The notes beneath the pieces are model-generated. The model worked only from the letters and a program-made list of their open reading frames with translations. It searched no databases and was not told the origin of the DNA. Below are positions 23,097 through 35,554 of a stretch of DNA of 64,000 bases, piece by piece. Source of the DNA: Solenopsis invicta (Eukaryota; Arthropoda; Insecta; Hymenoptera; Formicidae). Position 1 is the stretch's first letter. Each line of letters opens with the position of its first letter. The DNA lies in contig NC_052672.1 in NCBI RefSeq assembly GCF_016802725.1, positions 936,001-1,000,000 on the forward strand, written 5' to 3'. A program made the translations under genes and the position numbers.

Positions 23097-23879
23097 AATT
23101 TTGTTTCTAAAATATTTTTTGATATATTTTATCATTTCGTTGATAACCACTTGAAATATATCAAATATAAATATTATCTTCAAGAGATATTTTGCTCATT
23201 TAATTTCAGATTGAATCAATATAAAAAAATGTGTCTTGACATGTATTTCAAGAATCAATCGAGTTCCGAACAATTATAATCAGTCCCTTGTTATTAGTTA
23301 TTACTCTTGATGAAATTGAGATGAAAATTGATTTTTAGAAAACACGTGCAAAATGTCGAATGATGTATTATTGTCTAAATAATTACGCGTAATTACGCTC
23401 ATTGATTGCGTATTTTGCTGACGAATGCGTTTGTATCCTTTTAGGAAAGGAAAAAAAAATAAAATGCATCAAGTGTTCTTAAAGCGAAATCGAATAATAA
23501 GATGAGCAAACAGTTCTGCATGTGTGTATTATTATTAGAATTCTTTACTTAAATTTATACAATATGCCTTGTATGCGTATATTTCTCAAATACAATGTGC
23601 AATGGACCAAGTATGACAGGATTGATATCTTACTTGTGTAATGTCGTGTCCCATCTCGTGTTCCATCTCGAGAATTAAAAATTTCACCTTAACCATTTAG
23701 TTATAATTATATCGTATTCTATTTTCTTTTTTTTCGAGCAGAGGTCGATATGCCTGTTCTCTCCTTTTTTGAAATGACGTCGCGGGATCGCGTGTTTGCA
23801 CTCATGTATTGCGCCCATGATCATCGAAAAACAATAAGCGAATATTGAGAGAATTGCATAATTACTAAATGAAAAGCGG

Positions 23880-24520
23880 TGTCATGTGTGATACGTGCTA
23901 AGCGAATTGCAATGTGATGGCCCTAATTTTATTCGGAACGTCACGAGAAAGATCTCTCGTTGGTAACATTCGTATGCAACAATTTTGATTATCTAATCGT
24001 TTTATGTACACATGTCCAGGCAAAATCAAGCAGAAAAATGACATTATTTTAACGATTGATGTATAAAATACGTTTACACATATCCCGATACGGAATCTCA
24101 ATCAAAGAAATTCATCCTCGCAATCGACGACGTACGGGCATTCCGCTCCCTCGTTTAAATGCTCGAAGCTGCCACGATCTCTTAGAACATTATAAATAAT
24201 ATATCTGCTTCATAAGATCCTCGTACCTCTACTGTCATAGTGTATAAAAAGAGAAACATACATTACACATTACACAATCAAACGATATACGTTTCTGAAG
24301 GACGCGTCCAGACGAATCACTCTCTTGCAGAGTAAAAACAACGCCAATCTGTTCACATGGGATCATTTTGTACAAACGCAAGCGTTTCCATTGTTTACGA
24401 GACTTTGTGCGACAAAGAAACTTCTCTGTCATGTGTAATACGTGCTAAACGAATTATAATATGGTCGTCTTAATTTTACTTAATTTTACATGTCAAGGAC
24501 GCTCTTCTTTGTTAGCGCTT
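23880..24520 (+). repeat. Diverged direct duplication (about 85 bp, 548 bp apart)
   Basis: TGTCATGTGTGATACGTGCT (23880) recurs as TGTCATGTGTAATACGTGCT (24428). The similarity continues through AA(G/A)CGAATT-AATATGG-CCTAATTTTA to a shared TTTGTTAGC/CGTTGGTAAC end. Diverged, and probably old. Confidence 0.65.
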
Positions 24521-24526
24521 GCGTTT

Positions 24527-24672
24527 TAGGGATGGCCGATACAATGGAAAGTATCAATACTTCCACTGTAGCCAATCTCTACTAGATCTCTACTAGACGT
24601 AAAAAAAGTACTGTCGAATTAGATAAACGATACAACAGAAGTATCGATACTCTGCTGAATCATGCATTCCTA
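24527..24672. mobile_element. Small TIR element, hAT-like ends
   Basis: TAGGGATGGCCGATAC at the left and CATGCATTCCTA at the right are imperfect inverted ends, with an internal inverted pair AAGTATCAATACTT / AAGTATCGATACT. The TAGGGATG/CATCCCTA style resembles hAT MITEs. No clean 8-bp duplication found. Confidence 0.45.
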
Positions 24673-25100
24673 ATGAGTTTACGCAGCTATAGAGTAGTTC
24701 TCTGCGAATGGGTTGGCGCTTGCGTTTACGTAGCGACAGAATGACCCGTTTAGACACGCTCTAACGGTTTTTTCACGGAAAAAAGTACACTGACACAAGC
24801 GTTTGCGATCTTCACAACAAAACGTACAGAATATAAAATATGCGCTATATTAAAATATACATAAATTTATATAATTTGGCGAAATATATGAATCATAACT
24901 GTCTAACGTATGATATTATACACTTCTATAAACCTTCATCATTCTATAACTTTCATTGAAAAAAAGAGGAAATTAAAATTAACACATACATAAATCAAGA
25001 TTTATACAATTAAAATTCAAGACTTATTGCTCTAAATAAGTATTATTTCGTCTCCTAAAAATTACGTCTATGTAACTAAAATCATAATAATGTGGCACCA

Positions 25101-25113
25101 TTCTCTCGTTCTC

Positions 25114-25187
<74 letters not shown>
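25101..25187. repeat. (CT)n microsatellite
   Basis: An almost uninterrupted CT run of about 75 bp preceded by TTCTCTCGTT units. Confidence 0.97.
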
Positions 25188-25192
<5 letters not shown>

Positions 25193-26130
25193 ATATCTTT
25201 CTGTTCAATTACGAACTCTGTGATTTTACAACGGATTGTTGCAAATGTAAATTGAAAAAACAAACTATAAGCAACGTGCTACTTTCCACTCGCGAATTTT
25301 TCTCGCGAATCCTTGACAAGGAGACAATTCAGGGCACTTCTTTACTCTGCCTGTCTATATAGACGCTGGACCATTTTTACGTGCTATTTTTTTTTTAACA
25401 GCAAGGATTTAGTATAATGTACAGTAATGTATTGTACTTCAAAATCCTTTACCGATCGATCGACCGAGGATTAACTCGGGGGATCGGTAATACTCGGGAT
25501 TGTTCTTGTTTTCTTTGACGATACTATTTTTTTTCATTTCTTTGTATCTTTCTCTCTCTCTTTCTGTTTTACAGAATACATATACCTCCTACCTCTCCCA
25601 GACATGTATATTTGTACATAATATATATCATATCCAATGGAAAGTGTACATTAAAATTAACTGAATCACGTACGGTTCACTCACAACATCAAAAATAGAC
25701 TATTGCAAGAGTGCGTTAGTATGTGACACCCTGTAGATTAGTTATTACTCAACTCAAGGTACCGTTCTCACACATTCCATGACTTTCTTCCCTTAAAAAG
25801 AGTCTGAGACGTAGACGATATGTACAAATTTTGCATGATATCACAATATTGCTCACATAAATCTCTGAGTCTTTTTTTATCTTTATTTTTTTAACTTTTC
25901 TTTTTTTCAAATGCGACTTGACTGATCGGAGATTCAAGTCGTTGATCCCGTATCATTGGACTATAATATTATCGCAGTACATGATACATTTAAGAATCTT
26001 GAGATCCATATATATGTATATATTATATAACAAATCGATTGCAATTTTAAGTGGTGTACCACACGTACATATTGCCTACGATACAGACTCGGCTGTAACT
26101 GTAGCATAAAAAAGCAACGTTAAGTTAATT

Positions 26131-26258
26131 TTATGCTCGACCGCGTGGTTTCTTCCTTGAAGAAGGTGCTTCCTCAGTCGAAACAACACCAGTGGTAGCG
26201 GTCACACGCTTCGGACGTCCTGCCATTTTACTCGATTGTTGTATGGCTTGAGCAGAAC
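26131..26258 (-). CDS. Uncharacterised nuclear protein, terminal exon with AT-hook-like motif
   Basis: This is the last coding exon of the minus-strand gene. After an acceptor read on the minus strand as TTTAAAG|GTTCTGCT, it completes a Gly codon begun at the end of the 34403 exon and then encodes SAQAIQQSSKMAGRPKRVTA, TTGVVSTEEA and PSSRKKPRGRA before TAA. GRPKR, followed by KKPRGRA, looks like a degenerate AT-hook pair, which binds the minor groove of AT-rich DNA. The exact 128-nt length, matching phase and continuing basic composition link it to the upstream exons across an 8.1-kb intron. The linkage is inference; an RNA read across 34403/26258 would settle it. Confidence 0.65.
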
Positions 26259-27117
26259 CTTTAAATTTAATTAAATTTCAGTAAGAAATAAATTATAATT
26301 CCAATTTTAACCAAGTACGAATAAAGCTTTAAATATGTATAAAGAAAGGGAAGTTATAGAATATCTTTTCTGTTATAATTTGCACTATACTTTGGCAGCA
26401 GTTAAACTAATCCTTTACACTCTGTTTAAACGTCATAATATGATGACTAGTAACTGTAAATTGTTAATTAGCTACATCATTGTAGGAATAAAAATTCGAT
26501 TTCAGAGGTAGCAAATACATTTACAAGTGTGTGTGTGTGTGTAAAATTATGTTTACATAATTTTAAAAAGTATATTAGACATTAATTTACAACTGTAATT
26601 TAATTTGAAGATCTTGAATGTGGTTTTCAAATAATACAATGAAATTAAATTTAGTGACAAAATATGCATATCTAAAAATGCAGTCTAGTTAATGATATTC
26701 TATATTTCCCGTCTATTTCATAACTTTAACTTTTTTCGTGATTCAATTTTGTTCACAGTATTTAGTTCACATAATTTGTTTGAAAACTTCTACTTATAAT
26801 ATAATAGGTATCAATCTATTACTAATTATTATAATTATATCATAAATCACTCAATTATTTCTAAAAAATAAAGTAGTATTTTATAAATCCCCTTTTTCCT
26901 CTATAATTAAGAAAGAAATACTCGAAACCTCAAAATCTTGAAACGTTCAAAACTCTGAAAAGTTTCGAATTTTGATGACACGAAACTTCACGTTATTTTT
27001 GTGAAATTCTCGAAACCTGAGGCAGAGATGTTAGTTTCGGGAGTTTTTAACAGCACGTGAAAGGAATATAGTGTATGGACACAAAATAACACAAGCGAGC
27101 AGTCGGTAGTCTAGTTA

Positions 27118-27166
<49 letters not shown>
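27118..27166. repeat. (TA)n microsatellite
   Basis: About 24 uninterrupted TA units. Confidence 0.97.
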
Positions 27167-27170
<4 letters not shown>

Positions 27171-28512
27171 TATATATAAGTTTGTAGCAAGATTGTCACA
27201 TTGCAAAAAAATTATCCCTGCCACAATAATATTCACCAATATTAGTAGTGCTATCAGCTCTTACTAATGATGGAAATAATGCTGTAAATTACGAATTATT
27301 CGTCTGCAATGTGGCAACCTTAATCTGGCTATCTCAAAACTGACATCTCTAACTTGAAGTGTAACTCGTAAATATATAACGCAATACAAAAAGCAATCCA
27401 TAATACAAACAAAAACAATCCAATTAAAGAATTGGTGCTATACAGATTTAAATTTTTTTCTCGACTTTAATTACAAAATGGCATCCCAATCATCTTCTGA
27501 AGTTTGGAACTATTGTATTTTAAAATATCTGATAATGAAAATGTCACCAATTACAATCTATAATCGGTTTTGTTTTATTTGAATTAGTTCTCAATCCCAG
27601 CTTAATCACCCCACCCCATCTTCTTCTTACGGAACGAAACGAGATCTGTAATTTTACTATTTCACATGGGTTTTGTTAAATATTAAATGTTAAATTGTTT
27701 TTATTATTAAATTCTGTTTATGAAAATTATTTTAATAACTTTTTAATAAACAACGTTGGAATCAATGACTTTAATTTTTTCGAAGGTCAATGTTGATATT
27801 ACAGTCAATTTGAAGTCATTTGAGGCTGACTGTACGAAAAGAAACGTTTACTCACATTTTTATTATTTCATGTTAAAAAATGGCTTTATTATAGAAGTCA
27901 CCAAAAATCCTTATAAGGATTTTTTTTAACTCTAAATGAAGCTTTTTACAAAATTTCATCGAAATCGTAGGTTAACTGCGTTTTTAGAAATTTATTCCAA
28001 AATTTCATTTAAGGTAACTGTACCTTATATGACCTACTTAAACTTTGTTTTTTTTTTTGTCGAATTCAAAAGAAAAGTGGAAGCGCTTTAGCTCGTCGAG
28101 TTTCGGACAAAACTGATTTAAAATATGAGACAATTTTATATATTTTCATGAATGCAGAGATTTCTAAACAAATTACCATTCAGGTTGTATTGGATAAATG
28201 TATACTCAATGTAGCCTAATTATGTTTACCTTTTTAAAAAAAAATGTTAAAGAAATAAATAATAAAATGATCCAATATTACTTTTATAAAGATATAAGTT
28301 CATTGACATATTGACATGTTTATTGACATAATATAAGAGTACACTAAAATTTATTTTCAACAATCTATTAATCAAACAATTAACTTATCTTAATTTTTCC
28401 TCCTTAAGACCGTAGCTTATAAATAGCAAGTTAATAGATTAGAATTAATGATCTGGAGTAAAAAAAAACAAAAACATTACAATGTTCGATGTGCGTACTT
28501 AACATTAATCTA

Positions 28513-29142
28513 TACTCTGTTCACAGTAAAAACATACCCAAATCTGTGCATACGGATAGCATAGGGAAGAGCGTAGCGTTTTACTTAATATCGTAAATGT
28601 AAATATGGCAAGCTAAAGTCCGCGCTTATTGTTAAAAAATTGAAATAATCTCTACAATTCAATATGATTAAGTTGAAATCGTAATATATTTAAATTATAC
28701 AATTGGGTGTCATTTATGAAATAGTTAAATCAATAATACAAACCTATTTTTATTAAAAATTGTTTTTGAGTATTACAATGATAATATACAAAACAATGTG
28801 TCTAATAAGTTCAATGAACTTATTAGACACATTGCTTTGTATATGCTTGCTTGTGGTACAGACAAAAAGCAAATAAGGTTTGAAACGTTTGAATCTCAGC
28901 GATCAATTATATGTCATGTTTTGGTATATTTTTTGCGAATTTAATCTATTATGTTATTCTTTAATAAGTAACATTTCAGAAATTAATATCGATATACCAA
29001 GTCAACGCTCTTCTGCTACTCGCTATAAAGAAGTGAATACAGGTTTGAGCGAGAGGCATTCTCCTTCTATGGGGGAAGAACGTGCGCGAAACGAATGAGT
29101 TTTCGTCCGCGCTGGGTATGTTCTTGTTGTGTGAATAGAGTA
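28513..29142. mobile_element. TA-flanked MITE family, copy 1, with near-perfect central hairpin
   Basis: The left end TACTCTGTTCACAG continues to AACATACCCA. The right end reads TGGGTATGTTCTTGTTGTGT then GAATAGAGTA, its inverse. The centre holds a hairpin with 28-bp arms (28786-28813 and 28815-28842), one mismatch and a 1-nt spacer. A second copy of the family is at 61747-62570. Confidence 0.8.
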
Positions 29143-30549
29143 CAGTAGAGTTTCCTTAACTTTGAATCTAACGGGGCGATAAGAGCGAAATGCCAAAGTT
29201 ATAAAATATCCTCACCAAAGCACGAGTCTACCGATCACTGTATATTTTGCGCGAGCAAAGTACACGGTGAGTAGTAGACTCGTACTGTGATTAGAGTATT
29301 CTATGAAAGGAAGGGGTCTGATATTAGTGTTTGTGAAAGTACGTGTGAAGGAATGCAAAGATTATAGAGAGCCAAAGTTAAGGAGGTTCTACTGTATAGA
29401 TTGGCAATATTGATTCTGTCTTACAAAATTTTTTCTTTGGTAATAACAAATGTTGTGACGAAAATATAACTTATACACAGTGTATTATAAAGTATAAACA
29501 TAAAGCTACAATAATTTGAACCGAGAAAATTAATAACCATTATTTGATAGTTATAAAGAGCAATAAGCCATGATATATTAAAACATAAGAAACACAATCA
29601 CAAAAATTTTACTTTTGATCTCAGTGTTAACAATGGAATACACAAACTGAATAGTTGTAAACAAGTCACATTGACACCTGTACGACATAATAGCGTTCAC
29701 CATGTAATTATTTAAGAAACAACAAACATGCCATATTAGGTACTAGGTTGTAATGGGTACAGTTACCTTAGTTTTAATTCTATTTTACTTATATTAAAAA
29801 ATAATTTTTATCTAATTTCGTCTAATTACATTTAATATAGATTCAAAACCTGATTTTATGGAAAATTTGAATTTTTGGAAAAAATTTTATTTTAATTTCC
29901 AGTTCTTCTATTAAAGATTTAAATCTTGATTTTCTAAAAAAAAAAGCGTTTTTATTTCCTGGAAAAAAAATATTTCATAACATGGTTGCAAAGAAACACT
30001 AGAATAAGACCGAGCATTTTCTAGTTTTTTAGGTGCTGAATACAAATCCACTATACAGATTGCTCCATTATGTCACAATTTTGAGAAATATTCAATTAAA
30101 GTTGTAAAAAAAATTATTTTTACATATTTCGTCATAACTACTATATGACGTGCTGAAGAAGAACGACTGTAATCAAAACTAAATATGTTGTTAGGACTTC
30201 CAGTTCTCAAAAGAAATTTTTGGCGTCGGTTTAATAAAATATTCATGATTAAATAGAGATTAAGATGAAGGCATTAGATACGTGTGAAGGGGGGGGGGAT
30301 ACCATGTATGATAAAGTACTATATCTCATATAATTAGCATTGAATTCTAAGAGCAACCGTTAAAATTACTTCGTTACAGTCTATTTAGACATTGAAGGAT
30401 GGTTACTAGTCATTAGTTCACTGTATTTTTATAAAAGCTAAATTTCAGTTTTGCAGGTAGCAATGATATTTACAGGACTACATAATTTTGAGCAGTGTAT
30501 GTTAAACATCAATTTTTTAACTTTAACAATAATAAGTTTATATCAGACT

Positions 30550-30850
30550 AACGAAGTTAAAACACACAAACAGAAGGCCTATTGTCAAACACAACGGCTC
30601 TTGGTGCCTAATAATTTTTAATTTATTTATTACAATTTTTAACTCAAACTGCGCGCCGCATATTTGTCGGACTTGAAACCTAGTCATAAAGTCGTAATAG
30701 TAATATTAATGTTTTAGAAGATATATAATACCATATCCCCCCCCCCTTCCCTGAAACAATTGTAAAGTATTTTATCGCGAAAAAAATAACACCTCAACCA
30801 AGGTTCAAACCTGGATCTCTTAGATTCTGTGCAAGCGTTTTCAACTTTAA
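30550..30850 (-). mobile_element. SINE-like repeat with tRNA-like B box, copy 2
   Basis: Inverted relative to copy 1 at 22843. On the minus strand it has AAGAGATCCAGGTTTGAACC then TTGGTTGAGGTG, a G run, TTTCAAGTCCGACAAATATG with GCGCGCAGTTTGAGTT, and GGCACCAAGAGCCGTTGTG. Partial relatives occur at 39520-39560 and 41150-41200. Confidence 0.65.
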
Positions 30851-31489
30851 TCTAACTTGGAGGTCTTAAATGTGGCTTTTAAATAATGTTATTGAATTTA
30901 ATGCATACCGTATGTATACCGTAATATGTATATGAATTTAGCATATAAAGTTATATTATGTAAAAAATGGTCGTGAGCCATTAACATAAGCGTAAAACCG
31001 CTCTTGCGCTTTACACCTTATAGAATATTGCATAATCCTTATCAGCAGCAGAAAAATTATTTTATACAATTATTTTTCAAGTCAAAGAAATTTAAAGAAA
31101 ATTTTTTCAAATAAAATATATTTTATAAAATGTTCATAAAATACATAAAATAAATATTTATAAAATACTTCGTTTTATGATACTTATTAATCAAAGATCT
31201 ACGAAAAATTGTTAATTTGATTTTATATAATCAAAAAATTTTTTTACGACATTAGTTATTAGTATTCCACGATCTCCCTACTATCTGACGAACGTATCCT
31301 TTTTCTTCTTCTTTAGTGAATTATAAATTACGTTTGTTTTACATTCCCGATAAACTTTTACCTGTAAAGTAATAGATAGAATTTTATGGTTAACAAACGT
31401 GTTGATAAGAATTGTGTTACATTAATACTTAAGAGATATTTAAAAAAAAATTAATTGTTACTATTCCACTATTCCCTTCTTTTTTCTAT

Positions 31490-31925
31490 AGGGTAAATTG
31501 TGGAAAAACTGCGAATAAAATCATTGACAATTTGCCAACTAGCGTTCAATTATGTTCATTTGAACTTAAAGGTATTTTAGCTGAATACAAATCCGATGTC
31601 AAAGGTTATATTTCAAAATTAACGAGTACTAAAAATCTGTAGTTTACGTTACATATATTATAGATTTTCAGTATTTCGAGTAAATAACGGAACGCGTCTA
31701 AAATTGACAAATTCAAAATGGTGAATTTAATATGGTGGATATTAAAACTAAAACAACCAGACACTTTCTGAGTTTTGACATTTGCCATATTAAATTTACC
31801 ATTTTAAATTTGTCAATTAAGACATCAGATTTATATTCAGCGATCTAAAAATTCAAGTTTATAAAACCCTTAAATTCAAATAAACATTATTGAACGCTAG
31901 TTAGCAAATTGCCAATAATTCGCTC
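31490..31925. mobile_element. Inverted-repeat element containing the AAATGGTGAATT motif
   Basis: Left GACAATTTGCCAACTAGCGT, then TCAATTATGTTCATTTGAA. The right arm's inverse reads GGCAATTTGCTAACTAGCGT, then TCAATAATGTTTATTTGAA. Inside are TCAAAATGGTGAATTTAATA and its inverse, related to the block at 5905-6360. Confidence 0.75.
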
Positions 31926-32849
31926 ATGGAGAGAAATCATAAGGGAATGATAATTATATGAATATAAAGATTAATTAATAATACAATTAATTTTTTATAA
32001 CAGCAATCTCAACAAGTACATTAACCAGTTAATATAATTATAAAATGCAACTATATTTCTAAGTAGATATGTTCAGATCAAGAAAATTGCACGAGTATAT
32101 AGTATAGCTATATTAACTCTTCCAAACAATGATCTTGTAAATTAAAATATATTCGGTTTAAGCGGATGTCCTACCATTAACAATGTTGAGTTATCCATAA
32201 TTGTATGATTGCAATATTAATATGGCATAGTAGTGGCTATATTAAGCATGTAATATTGCTAAATAAATCATATGTATAGTTAATACTCCTAATCTTTTCT
32301 CTCCATACAGCTGTTTCACAATATTTAACCATGAATAGCTTATTAATCACATTTGATATCAAAAGTTTCTTTTAAGAACTAAGAGTTCTAATAACTTAAC
32401 TTTGATTATAGACAAACTTCTCCTGCACGTCACATATCATGATTATAATATGACAAAATAACATATTTTTTGTAACTTTAATTGCAAATTTCTCAAAATT
32501 ATGATGTAACAATCTGGATAACAGATTGATATTAAGCACCCGAAAAACTATAAAATACTATTAATTTCGTTCTGATGTTTAAAAAAATAATTTTTAATCA
32601 CAGTATAATTGTGCATAAAAAGGACTTTTGTATTAGTCAAAAGTTTGTATTAAGCCTATTAGGAAAACATTTTAGTCTTTTTTTAGCCGTCTAATATAAT
32701 TATTTCAAATTGAAATATTTTCTCACTGTTTTGTATTTTTGTAAGGTTGGTATTGACTTTCTAAAACTCAGTTCATTATGATTTGATGTACATAACATTA
32801 AAAATAACAATTAATACAATAAGCAATGAAAAACTTTGTTTGGCATTAA

Positions 32850-33850
32850 ATTCCAGCAAGAAAAAAATGTTGCTAATGAATCCATTTGTTGTTAAAGAAA
32901 ATATTGTGTCCCTAAATATTGGTTTCGTCATTTTGAGGATAATGATTTTAACATGAGTGATCGTCCGCGCTCTGAAAAATTTGAGGCTGACAATTTAGAA
33001 GCGTTGAGTAAAAACCCGTCCCAAATGCAAGTAGAACTTGCAGATCAACTCGGAATTGACAAAGCAACAATTGGCAACCAACCAAGACAACTAAATAAAA
33101 TAAGAAAAATTCAATTTTCAGAAGATGGATGCCGCATGTATTGTAAAACATTATCCATCGATTGAGTACGTGCGTTTCATTACTTTCCAGGCAGTGCAAA
33201 AAAATTTGGAAAATTGTTACTGGCGATGAAAAGTGGATTCTGTATAATCATCCTATATAGACATTCGTGGATGAACTTCGAATAGTCTTCTACATCACTA
33301 GTAAAACCAAATGTTCAAAGAAATTTTTTTATGTATTTGGATTGCATAATTTATTACGAACTCCTTCAGTCGGGTGAAACGATTCATGTTGAACGCTACA
33401 GTCATCAATTGAATGATTTAACCGACAAAATTGAGGAGAAAAGGCCATTTACTGGACAAGGGGATTCAGAAAGTCATTCTGCTGCACAACGTAGACCACA
33501 CGTTGCTTAAATTGCACAACAAACAAACTATCATTAATTTAGATTGAAAAGTTCTTCCGCACGCGGCGTATTCTCCTGACTTGGCGCCTTCGGATTATCA
33601 TCTATTCCGATCAAAGCATTCCTTAGCAGGATAGCGCTTTCAAGATGTGGCAGAAATACGAAAATGATTCGATGAATTCATTGCTTCCGAACCGATACCT
33701 TTCTTTCACGAAGGAATCCGACAGTTGCTCGGAAGATGGCAGAAGGCTATAGAAAATGAAGGAAAATATTTTTCAGATTGATTTATAATCACTGTACTAT
33801 GTGATAAACAAATAGAAACTAGAAAAAAAATTAAAAAAATTTGTTTACAC
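32850..33850 (+). pseudogene. Mariner-family transposase relic
   Basis: Reading from about 32920, WFRHFEDNDFNMSDRPRSEK, then FEADNLEALSKNPSQMQVEL and ADQLGIDKATIGNQ, is the N-terminal helix-turn-helix region of mariner transposases. Downstream in shifting frames come TGDEKWILYNH (about 33215), YELLQSGETIHVERY (33350), VLLHNVDHTLLK (33478) and PHAAYSPDLAPSDYHLF (33560), with the catalytic-region signature YSPDLAPSDYHLF. Multiple frameshifts and stops break it: after TKIR...QFS the frame departs, then resumes. The family's terminal repeats are not clear; a candidate right end is GTTTACACCTAATG near 33842. Confidence 0.85.
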
Positions 33851-34402
33851 CTAATGTTACACTTATTTTAAAAAAGGGAAACAATCAACATTTAAAACAA
33901 ATAAATATGATTTTTTGTAGAAAATAATTTTCTCAATATTTTAATGAAAAAAATATTTCCAAAAATTTTTTACTATAAGTTTTATATAAAATTATACTTT
34001 TTAAAATTTACTTTTCAGGTTTCAAATTTCAAGAGTTTCGAGAATTTGGAGACCAACAAAATAATCAGCTTCATGAAGTTTCAGATTTTCAATTCATCTT
34101 TAGCCTATAATGTACATATATTTTTTATCATAGCAAGGGCGCGGTCAAGTTAATGCTACAAATGCTTTGAAGCATTCTTTAATTCAATTTGTAAAATTTT
34201 TTGTTCTGATTAATTAATCAAATGCTTTAAGCATTTAAAGCATCTAATTGACTACAGCTCAAATCTAATTATTTTAATATGCTTTACAAGTTCTATTAGG
34301 TAACTGAATTTTTTATATAATTTCGTTTTCTTAATAAGATAAATTTGAAAAACAACACAGACATCATTTATTTTAACATATATGTATAAAACGTTTTCTT
34401 AC

Positions 34403-34942
34403 CTCCAGATTTTGTTCTTGGAACTCCTCTGGTGCCATTATTACTTTGCTGTTTGCCATTTTTCTTTAAATCCAACTTTTTCATTTCTATATTATTTTTA
34501 GTATCCGCCATGACAGAAACATTAGTTGAGGGACTGACAGTAGTTATAGTAGCCGTAGTGGTAGCAGCATTTACAGGAGCAGTGGTGGTAGTGGCAACTG
34601 CAGCAGCAGTTGTAACGGTAGTCGCAATAGTGGTAGCTGCAGCAACACTAGTAGTAATAGGCTCATTGTCTAAACTACTGCCGGATTTCGAGCTTCTATT
34701 TAATGCTCTCTCTGCTCTGCTGCTGCCTTTCGCGACAGATTTAGCGATCGCCAATGCCTTGGCTGATCGTTTCTTCGCGCGATTTATTTTGGACGCTTTC
34801 AGATTTCGATTCGATTCCTCTTCGTCTACATCATCATCTGAAGAGCTTGCAGCTCGTTTAGACTTTTTACGATTCGATTTCTCGCTGTGAATGCCTTTTC
34901 TTCTCTTTAGCTGCGACTCATCTTTATAAAGTGACAGATCCA
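34403..34942 (-). CDS. Uncharacterised nuclear protein, basic Ser/Lys-rich exon
   Basis: This is the largest exon of the minus-strand gene. It begins after TTTTTGTAG (34943) and ends at GGAG|GTAAGA (34403-34402). It encodes LDLSLYKDESQLKRRKG, then KSNRKKSKRAASSSDDDVDE, a Lys/Arg/Ala stretch (NRAKKRSAKALAIAKSVAKG), and a long Thr/Ala low-complexity run. The basic blocks look like nuclear localisation signals, and the acidic/serine block is a plausible CK2 site. The opposite strand is also open for about 150 codons because of the Thr/Ala codon bias; I treat that as a shadow. Confidence 0.8.
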
Positions 34943-35057
34943 CTACAAAAATGAATACATTGTAATTACTCACTTGATGTATAACTATCATAAAGACAGT
35001 AGACTATAAAGTTATTGAATATGTAATTTTTTTTTTTTTTTTTGGTAATAAACTTAC

Positions 35058-35225
35058 ATCCATCAGGGTGTTCTTCTGTAACTCGAGGTTTTTCAGACAC
35101 TCCAGCCTCAACATCAATAGCCCGTTTCAAGATATTTTCTGTACGCAACAGTTCTACTTTGGTTAACCAGAATCTATGTTTTTCTATTTTATTTAGGTTC
35201 AGACTTGTTAATATACAATCAAAAT
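35058..35225 (-). CDS. Uncharacterised nuclear protein, internal exon
   Basis: The exon follows acceptor TTTTCAG (35226) and ends at GGAT|GTAAGT (35058-35057). It encodes DFDCILTSLNLNKIEKHRFW, then LTKVELLRTENILKRAIDVE, AGVSEKPRVTEEHPDG. It joins 35315 (split Asp codon G|AT) and 34942 (T|TG) in frame. With the previous exon it forms the most conserved-looking, non-repetitive part of the protein. Confidence 0.8.
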
Positions 35226-35314
35226 CTGAAAATTAAGCAATAAAATTAAGAGATAAATACAACATATATCGTTATAGTCAAAAACAATCTTATAAATGAA
35301 AGGGTGTATAATAC

Positions 35315-35472
35315 CTATAGTATCATAGAAATCAGGTGAATAGATTTCTCCATTGTTTTTATCTTGAGATAGCCAACGTATGCGAATGCGTCTGCTCGAT
35401 TTGTAGATGTTTTGCATCGCTTGACAAACGTAGAAGCTTCCCTCTGCATTTCTCACAGCCAAAAATTCGTTT
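35315..35472 (-). CDS. Uncharacterised nuclear protein, core-domain exon
   Basis: The exon follows TTATTATTAG (35473) and ends at ATAG|GTATTA (35315-35314). It encodes KNEFLAVRNAEGSFYVCQAM, QNIYKSSRRIRIRWLSQDKN and NGEIYSPDFYDTI. With the preceding LIVFYK and the next exon this gives a compact beta-rich stretch with aromatic residues at the spacing seen in BAH or Tudor-like chromatin readers (xFYVCQ ... IRIRWLSQDK). That resemblance is impression only; I do not recognise the family by name. Confidence 0.8.
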
Positions 35473-35554
35473 CTAATAATAAATATTTAATAAATAATTA
35501 AAGTTCAGAAATAAAGATGTTAAATTGAATATTTCTGTAAAATAGGACGCTTAC

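Larger units (their letters stand above)
23097..26130. other. Intergenic sequence downstream of the minus-strand gene
   Basis: AT-rich with a CT microsatellite (25101-25187), a small hAT-like element (24527-24672) and a diverged direct duplication (23880/24428). On the minus strand AATAAA (25882-25887) lies about 245 nt beyond the stop of the gene ending at 26131 and could serve as its poly(A) signal. Confidence 0.45.
26259..34402 (-). other. Long last intron (8.1 kb) filled with repeats
   Basis: If the last exon belongs to the same gene, this is its intron, with donor GGAG|GTAAGA at 34402 and acceptor AAAG at 26259. It contains a TA microsatellite (27118-27166), a TA-flanked MITE (28513-29142), a SINE (30550-30850), an inverted-repeat element (31490-31925) and a mariner relic (32850-33850). 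The rest is AT-rich with no coding signal. Confidence 0.6.

Noticed and set aside
34432..34890. 152-codon open frame on the + strand opposite the Ser/Lys-rich exon
   Set aside because: It is a hydrophobic mirror of Thr/Ala/Lys codons; the minus-strand frame has splice phases and basic motifs, and the + frame has none.
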